In this document: one piece after another, positions 59,724 to 64,000 of the stretch | Layout: the number at the start of each line of letters is the position of its first letter | How positions within the stretch are numbered: the stretch's first letter is position 1 | Assembly: GCA_036490795.1 (NCBI GenBank) | Contig: DASXDG010000165.1 | Coordinates: 1-64,000 of the forward strand | From: JAFARZ01 sp036490795 | Lineage (GTDB): Bacteria > Actinomycetota > Actinomycetes > Streptosporangiales > Streptosporangiaceae | Length of the DNA stretch: 64,000 nt | Reading direction: 5' to 3' | Notes under the pieces: model-generated | Databases searched by the model: none | Told to the model about the DNA's origin: nothing | The model's input: only the letters and a program-made list of their open reading frames with translations | Translations under genes and position numbers: made by a program

Positions 59724-60830
59724 CTAGGTGCCGGAACTGATGCTGACGCCGCCGCCTAGGACCCTCGCGGCGCCGGGTCCGGACACCTGGTTGGCCCCGA
59801 AGGCCACGACCAGCGAGTGCGGAGTCCCGTTGAAATAGAAGGCTTGGTCCGCTTTCGCTACCGTCTCGATCACGTTCGCGTATGCGGACACGTGGCCAGT
59901 ACCGGAGTTGGCCTTGGTGACCGCGATGTACCGGTGGCTAGCGCCGTTCCGCTCAGCGACCAGGCTGAAGACCTTGTTGCCGAGCAGGACCGATCCAGGA
60001 CCGTCCTGGGCGGTGCCGACGATCCCACTCCAGGTGCCCGTCCGCTGACCGACGCCGAAATCCTCGATGTAGTTGCTGGAGATCGTCGTTCCGTACAGCC
60101 GGGCCGCGTCGATGCCGTCACCACCGTCACCGTAGAGATGGTTGCCGGAGATGTTCCAGCCCTCAGCGTTCTGCAGATAGACGCCGTCCGACCCGGAATC
60201 GGCAACCTGGTTGTCGGTGAAGAAGCCGTCCGTCACGGCGTTGACCGGATCGATCACCGCGAAACCGTATTGTCCGCTGCCGGTAACGAAATTATTCTCG
60301 AAGCGGCTGTTGACACTGGTATTGGTGATGGGCTTGCCGTCCGCGGGTACCGAGGTGTCGACGATGCCGGACCCGCCGCAGTCGTGCACATTTACCTGGC
60401 TGACATCCACCCGCCAGTTCAGGATCACGATGCCGTCGGTGCGGCCGGTGCCATCACAGGCGAGGGTCAGATCCCGGATCTGGAGCGGGTCGCCAGTGGT
60501 GGTCGAATTGCCAGCGTAGTCGCTGGACGCCAGCATGAAGGCCATCGCGGCGCCTTGCTTGAGCACGGTCCCCGTCGTGGACCCGCCGGCGTACGTCCGG
60601 TTGCCAGATAGGACGACGTCCCTGGTCAGCAGGCAGGTGCCGCCGCCAATCTGAATGGTCGCGCCCGGCTCGCTCTGGCCGATCACCGCCTGGATCCTGG
60701 CCGCGTCACCGGAGTTGCCCTGACAAGTCACGCTCGTCGCCCCGCCAGGCGCGGAGCTAGAGCAAGCGCCTAGCGCGAGGCAGAAAGACAGGGACAGGCA
60801 CGCGGTGAACGCGCGGCGCGCGGTATTCAC
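59724..60830 (-). CDS. Secreted beta-helix lipoprotein
   Basis: The product has 368 residues from the GTG at 60830, overlapping the upstream stop (GTGA). A signal peptide ends in LGACSSS (lipobox Cys near residue 23). The rest is a right-handed parallel beta helix: GGTCLLTRDVVLSGNRTYAGG, DGFFTDNQVADSGSDGVYLQNAEGWNISGNHLYGDGGDGIDA. The start resembles pectate-lyase-3-like fold entry (SGDAARIQAVIGQSEPGATIQIGGG). A role in binding or cutting the surface glycan is inferred from fold and context. Confidence 0.82.
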   Translation of the reverse strand: MNTARRAFTACLSLSFCLALGACSSSAPGGATSVTCQGNSGDAARIQAVIGQSEPGATIQIGGGTCLLTRDVVLSGNRTYAGGSTTGTVLKQGAAMAFMLASSDYAGNSTTTGDPLQIRDLTLACDGTGRTDGIVILNWRVDVSQVNVHDCGGSGIVDTSVPADGKPITNTSVNSRFENNFVTGSGQYGFAVIDPVNAVTDGFFTDNQVADSGSDGVYLQNAEGWNISGNHLYGDGGDGIDAARLYGTTISSNYIEDFGVGQRTGTWSGIVGTAQDGPGSVLLGNKVFSLVAERNGASHRYIAVTKANSGTGHVSAYANVIETVAKADQAFYFNGTPHSLVVAFGANQVSGPGAARVLGGGVSISSGT

Positions 60831-63010
60831 GAGATGACGATAAACCGCAGGACCACGATGACGACGAACGCCACGAGCAGCGGCAATGAGGGGAGTGTCA
60901 GCCTCCGGATGAGGCGCCGGGGCGCGCCGAGACAAACCCGGACGTACTCGCGCGCGACGAGTACCAGCAGGAGCAGGACCAGGACGGCCAGCCCGATGGG
61001 GGTCAGCACGGTACCTTTGGACACGGGATTGGCGGTCGCTATGACCGGCGGATTCGCCGGGCTGCCCGGTGGGAAATCGAGCGCGTAGATGACCGCGTCG
61101 GCGTTCGCGTAGACGATCCGTACGCCAGGCGTCGCCGCCATCCGCGCGCGGAACGCGGCGCCCCAGCCGGGAATGTAGTTCGCTTCCTGGGTCAGATAGC
61201 TTTCCTGAGTGCTGGTGGTAATCAGGTAGCTATCCGGTCCCTCCCCGCGGAGGGTGGCGATCAGGCTGGTCAGGCTGGCCGGATTGCGCGGCGCGAGTTC
61301 GGGCAGGAACTCGATCTTCTCGATGTCCTGGTACTCCCACGGCATCTGCGGCGTGTTGTCCACCGCCGGAGCCGGGCTGAGCCACAGCAGCCTGATCGGG
61401 CCCTGATCGTGCTCGTACAGATAGTCGAAGGCGGATACTTCCCCCGATGGCGTCTGCTCGAACACCTCGTTGCCGTACCTGGCGACGAAGAACGCCATCA
61501 CCATGGCAACCGCGCACGCCGATACCGGCACCAGGGCGCGCCACTGATATCCGCTCTCGTCCCGCCCGGAGGGGAAGAACAGGTAAGCGGCGAGCACGGC
61601 GGCGGCCGGCAATGCGAATAGATAGACCCGAAGCGCTATTTCGCCGCCGTAGCTCTGCGTTGCGAACGCGAGGAACGGCATGCACAGGAGCGCGATCAGA
61701 ATCCGGTCGTCGATGGCCCGGTAGCGACGGCGCAGCAATCCGCCCGCCCCCATCGCCAGCATCACCGCCGCGAAGCCGGACCGGATCTCGAGCACCTGCC
61801 TGTGCTGCGCCGTCCCCGTTATCCGGTCCGCGACACTGGAGGTGAGGTTGCCGCCGAAGTTACCCAGGTCGCCGAAGAGCGCGGACAGGTGACCGGACCA
61901 GAATCCGACCGCGGCGAAACTTACCCACGCGGTCACGATCACCGCCATCAGTACCGGCAGCCCGGTGACCGTACAGCGCCGGACGGCCACCAGGCCAAGG
62001 CACGCCGCGATCATGTCGAACGGGGTGAGCTGGTGGCTGGTCGTGGAGAACACGAAGAGGCCGAGAACGATGGTCAGCAAGATCGCGCGCTGGGCGCGGG
62101 TCGTGGGCCCCGGTTCGGTCTCGCCCCGCTCCGGGACGCTGAACCAGGGGCGCCACCAGGAAAAGACGCTGATCCACGAGCGCCACCAGGACAGCCAGTC
62201 GCGGAGGGTCCGTTCCCACCGTGGCACGGGCTTTCCGCGCGCCGCCGCCTTCCCGCGCGGCACGGGAACCGCGAGCGGCATGGGCGAGCGGAACCAGTTG
62301 AGCAAGATCGCGATCAGCGACAGGTACAGGAAGTAATTGAATGCCTGCGGGGAGAAGTAGTCCTGGCCGACCCAGTTTCCCGCCTCGAAAGCGAACGCGG
62401 CCAGCCACTTGGCCCGCCAGCTTGCCCGCAGGTTGCCCATGATGAGGCAGAGCGGCACCAGGCAGGCCATGTCGACGGTGACCGGCCACCAGCGCAGCAC
62501 CGGGATCAGGTCATGGTTGCCGGTCACATGCTGCAGGAAGGCAACCGCGGCGAACAGTCCCGGCCAGCTGAAGTAGGCGTCAAGGCCGGGCGCGGCGTGG
62601 CCGGTCCTGCTCACGTACTCGACGAAGCCGGCGATCTGGTACGAGGTGGGAAAGCGCGGCTCCGGCTCGGTGAACACGGTGACCGCATCCAGGCAGATCA
62701 CGATCCCGGCCAGTGCGATACCAAGCACGGCCGGATAAGCCCTGGGCAAGCAGAGGCCGACGGAAAAGGCGATGACGGCCGCGGCGATGCCGAGCAACGA
62801 CAAAACCGGCAGCACCGAGATCAGCCCGTAGCCGTTGAACCGGGCAATATCGACCCCGCCCAGCGGGGCGAGGAAGAGCACCAGTCCAGCTACCGCGACG
62901 CCGCCGAGGACGGCGCCTTGCCACCATGGATCTGGCCACCACCGGGCCCTGTACGAGGCGATACGGTCTCCAGACGCGGCCGGGAGCGTATCGGGCGGCG
63001 CAGCCGTCAC
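60827..63010 (-). CDS. Large multi-span membrane protein, possibly a GT-C glycosyltransferase
   Basis: The product has 727 residues from the GTG at 63010 overlapping the upstream stop. About 12-14 transmembrane segments cover the first 500 residues and one lies near the C terminus. A first loop with acids (DAVTVFTEPEPRFPTSYQIAGF) and FSWPGLFAAVAFLQHVTG fit the GT-C layout. A C-terminal extracellular segment (about 515-670) contains YIPGWGAAFRARMAATPGVRIVYANADAVIYALDF. It may use a polyprenyl-phosphate sugar made by the DPM1-like GT2. No family is firmly recognised. Confidence 0.7.
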   Translation of the reverse strand: MTAAPPDTLPAASGDRIASYRARWWPDPWWQGAVLGGVAVAGLVLFLAPLGGVDIARFNGYGLISVLPVLSLLGIAAAVIAFSVGLCLPRAYPAVLGIALAGIVICLDAVTVFTEPEPRFPTSYQIAGFVEYVSRTGHAAPGLDAYFSWPGLFAAVAFLQHVTGNHDLIPVLRWWPVTVDMACLVPLCLIMGNLRASWRAKWLAAFAFEAGNWVGQDYFSPQAFNYFLYLSLIAILLNWFRSPMPLAVPVPRGKAAARGKPVPRWERTLRDWLSWWRSWISVFSWWRPWFSVPERGETEPGPTTRAQRAILLTIVLGLFVFSTTSHQLTPFDMIAACLGLVAVRRCTVTGLPVLMAVIVTAWVSFAAVGFWSGHLSALFGDLGNFGGNLTSSVADRITGTAQHRQVLEIRSGFAAVMLAMGAGGLLRRRYRAIDDRILIALLCMPFLAFATQSYGGEIALRVYLFALPAAAVLAAYLFFPSGRDESGYQWRALVPVSACAVAMVMAFFVARYGNEVFEQTPSGEVSAFDYLYEHDQGPIRLLWLSPAPAVDNTPQMPWEYQDIEKIEFLPELAPRNPASLTSLIATLRGEGPDSYLITTSTQESYLTQEANYIPGWGAAFRARMAATPGVRIVYANADAVIYALDFPPGSPANPPVIATANPVSKGTVLTPIGLAVLVLLLLVLVAREYVRVCLGAPRRLIRRLTLPSLPLLVAFVVIVVLRFIVIS

Positions 63011-63417
63011 ATGCGCTCCAGCCGGTCGGCCACGGAGCGGACCGCTTCCGCGCATGGGCGCGACCGGTCACGCACAACCGGCAACTGGACTGCCCGCAGG
63101 ACCGCGGCTATCACGACCACTACGACCAGGCCGGTCCGCGCAGACCAGGCCCCGATGGCGAGCATCGTCTCGGCAACACAGGCATTGATGACGATCATCG
63201 CGACGCAGGAGACGAATACCCGGGCGGCGACGTCCAGCCCGCGCAGCAGTCCGGCGACGGCCATCGCCGGGGCAGTCGCCAGGAACAGCAGGACAAGCGG
63301 CGATCTGAGCGGCGAGCCGGAGCCGGCCAGCGCGAGCCCCACGCCGGCCAGCCCGGCCACGACGATGGCGCAGGCCAGCATACGCAGCGAGCTCGCTCGG
63401 TAACGCACCGTGTCCAT
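63007..63417 (-). CDS. Small four-helix membrane protein
   Basis: The product has 136 residues with hydrophobic segments at about 11-31, 40-58, 65-84 and 92-110, and a basic/acidic tail. The ATG directly follows the methyltransferase stop (TGAATG) and its stop overlaps the next start. No family is recognised; close coupling to the large membrane protein suggests a shared complex. Confidence 0.72.
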   Translation of the reverse strand: MDTVRYRASSLRMLACAIVVAGLAGVGLALAGSGSPLRSPLVLLFLATAPAMAVAGLLRGLDVAARVFVSCVAMIVINACVAETMLAIGAWSARTGLVVVVVIAAVLRAVQLPVVRDRSRPCAEAVRSVADRLERM

Positions 63418-64000
63418 TCAAGAGATAATAGGCGCCGTGTTCCCGGCCGCGACCAGGCGGAGCTTGGGCTGGGAGTCCCACGGGTCAAGCCAGTCGTCCA
63501 TTAGCCGTGCGGTGAGCCCGTACTTAGCGGCCAGGCCGGTCAGCGTCTCGGTCTTGTAATAGAAATCCTCACGGTGCACCTGGTACTCGGAGTCGCCGGT
63601 CCGGTAGAAGGTGAAGTCGAAAAACGCACCAGGCGCCATGATGCGGCCGACATGGGCGAAGCATTCCTCGATGATCTCGATCGGGCAGTGCGTGAACACG
63701 CTGTTGGCATGGATGACGTCGAAATAGCCGGCTGGCAGGAACGCGAACCTCAGATCGCCGGTGTACGTCAGCCGCGGCACCTTGTCCTGGACATGGTTCT
63801 CCGCGAGCACCTGCTGCGCCGACAGGAGTATCTCCGGCGAGATGTCAATTCCGTAATAGTTGCCGGGCTCCAGGTAGTCGATGAGGAACTTGCCCGCGCG
63901 CAGGTTCCCGCAGCCTATTTCCAGCAGCCGGTCCGTGCTCGCCAGGCCGTGGTCGACCAGGTACCGGAACTGCATCTGGCCGAACTCGGCGCCCTGCTCC
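63418..64000 (-). CDS. Class I SAM-dependent methyltransferase, 5' end outside the window
   Basis: At least 193 codons are visible and the frame is open to the window edge (EFGQMQFRYLVDHGL precedes the first internal Met), so the start lies further right. SAM motif I is LLEIGCGNLRAGKFLIDYL, then YYGIDISPEILLSA and FDVIHANSVFTHCP. The type is common in glycan clusters. It heads the run into the small and large membrane proteins. Confidence 0.88.
   Translation of the reverse strand, partial: EQGAEFGQMQFRYLVDHGLASTDRLLEIGCGNLRAGKFLIDYLEPGNYYGIDISPEILLSAQQVLAENHVQDKVPRLTYTGDLRFAFLPAGYFDVIHANSVFTHCPIEIIEECFAHVGRIMAPGAFFDFTFYRTGDSEYQVHREDFYYKTETLTGLAAKYGLTARLMDDWLDPWDSQPKLRLVAAGNTAPIIS

Noticed and set aside
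61802..63403. 533-codon open frame on the plus strand
   Set aside because: It is wholly antisense to the large membrane protein and the small membrane protein, is Arg/Gly/His-rich and has no family features; it is an effect of high GC.

Overview
The window is high-GC DNA with frequent GTG and TTG starts, dense 1-4 bp stop/start overlaps and strong GGAGG-type ribosome binding sites. The conserved block eno / septum-initiator / DUF501 / ppx, a Tat-exported EfeB peroxidase beside an EfeO lipoprotein, and a DUF4287 gene point to an actinomycete (Actinomycetota), probably a soil filamentous or Streptosporangiales-like lineage. The genus cannot be fixed from the sequence alone.

Region 1 (about 1-20.6 kb) is housekeeping and accessory DNA. 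It holds the 3' part of 4-hydroxyphenylpyruvate dioxygenase, a frameshifted secreted protein, a MoxR-type AAA ATPase with its VWA partner, a small membrane protein, the transsulfuration pair cbs-metB, a thiolase and a DUF4287 gene. Next come about 0.9 kb without a convincing gene, an odd tRNA-like gene, and a leftward run eno - septum initiator - DUF501 - ppx - uracil-DNA glycosylase. After these lie an Ala/Ser-rich exported protein of doubtful reading frame, a DUF218/YdcF protein, a double-anchored membrane protein, and efeO-efeB without a visible efeU.

Region 2 (20.8-64 kb) is a large cell-surface or exopolysaccharide locus built on Wzx/Wzy logic. Rightward rfbA-rfbB-rfbD, with rfbC further on at 52.5 kb, make dTDP-L-rhamnose; a GT4, a UDP-sugar dehydrogenase and a GT2 follow. 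A leftward operon (37.7 to 27.6 kb) carries a Gfo/Idh/MocA oxidoreductase, three GT2 transferases, an SDR epimerase, a DegT aminotransferase, a 1011-residue double flippase and a methyltransferase. Two divergent Wzz-like chain-length proteins flank 39.4-39.7 kb; the right-hand one leads a Wzy polymerase, a second DegT aminotransferase and a beta-helix protein. Leftward units follow with a GNAT acyltransferase, a polysaccharide deacetylase, a giant secreted DUF4082 protein, a WlbB-like acetyltransferase, two paralogous Ala-rich exported proteins, rfbC, the initiating polyprenyl-phosphate sugar transferase, a second flippase, a second deacetylase, two more GT2s, a beta-helix lipoprotein, a large membrane protein and a methyltransferase running off the end.

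The most interesting signal is regulatory. Five intergenic regions between 37.8 and 54.8 kb share a bipartite promoter-like motif, GTAnnCC - exactly 16 bp - CGTCnA, always on the strand of the gene downstream, and a weaker sixth copy precedes the GT4 gene. This looks like an ECF sigma-factor regulon wired into the polysaccharide locus. Other points worth attention are the fused tandem flippase, the tRNA-like gene with C at position 33, a perfect 23-bp hairpin at 59.53 kb, and a recurring habit of short in-frame tandem repeats at gene termini.
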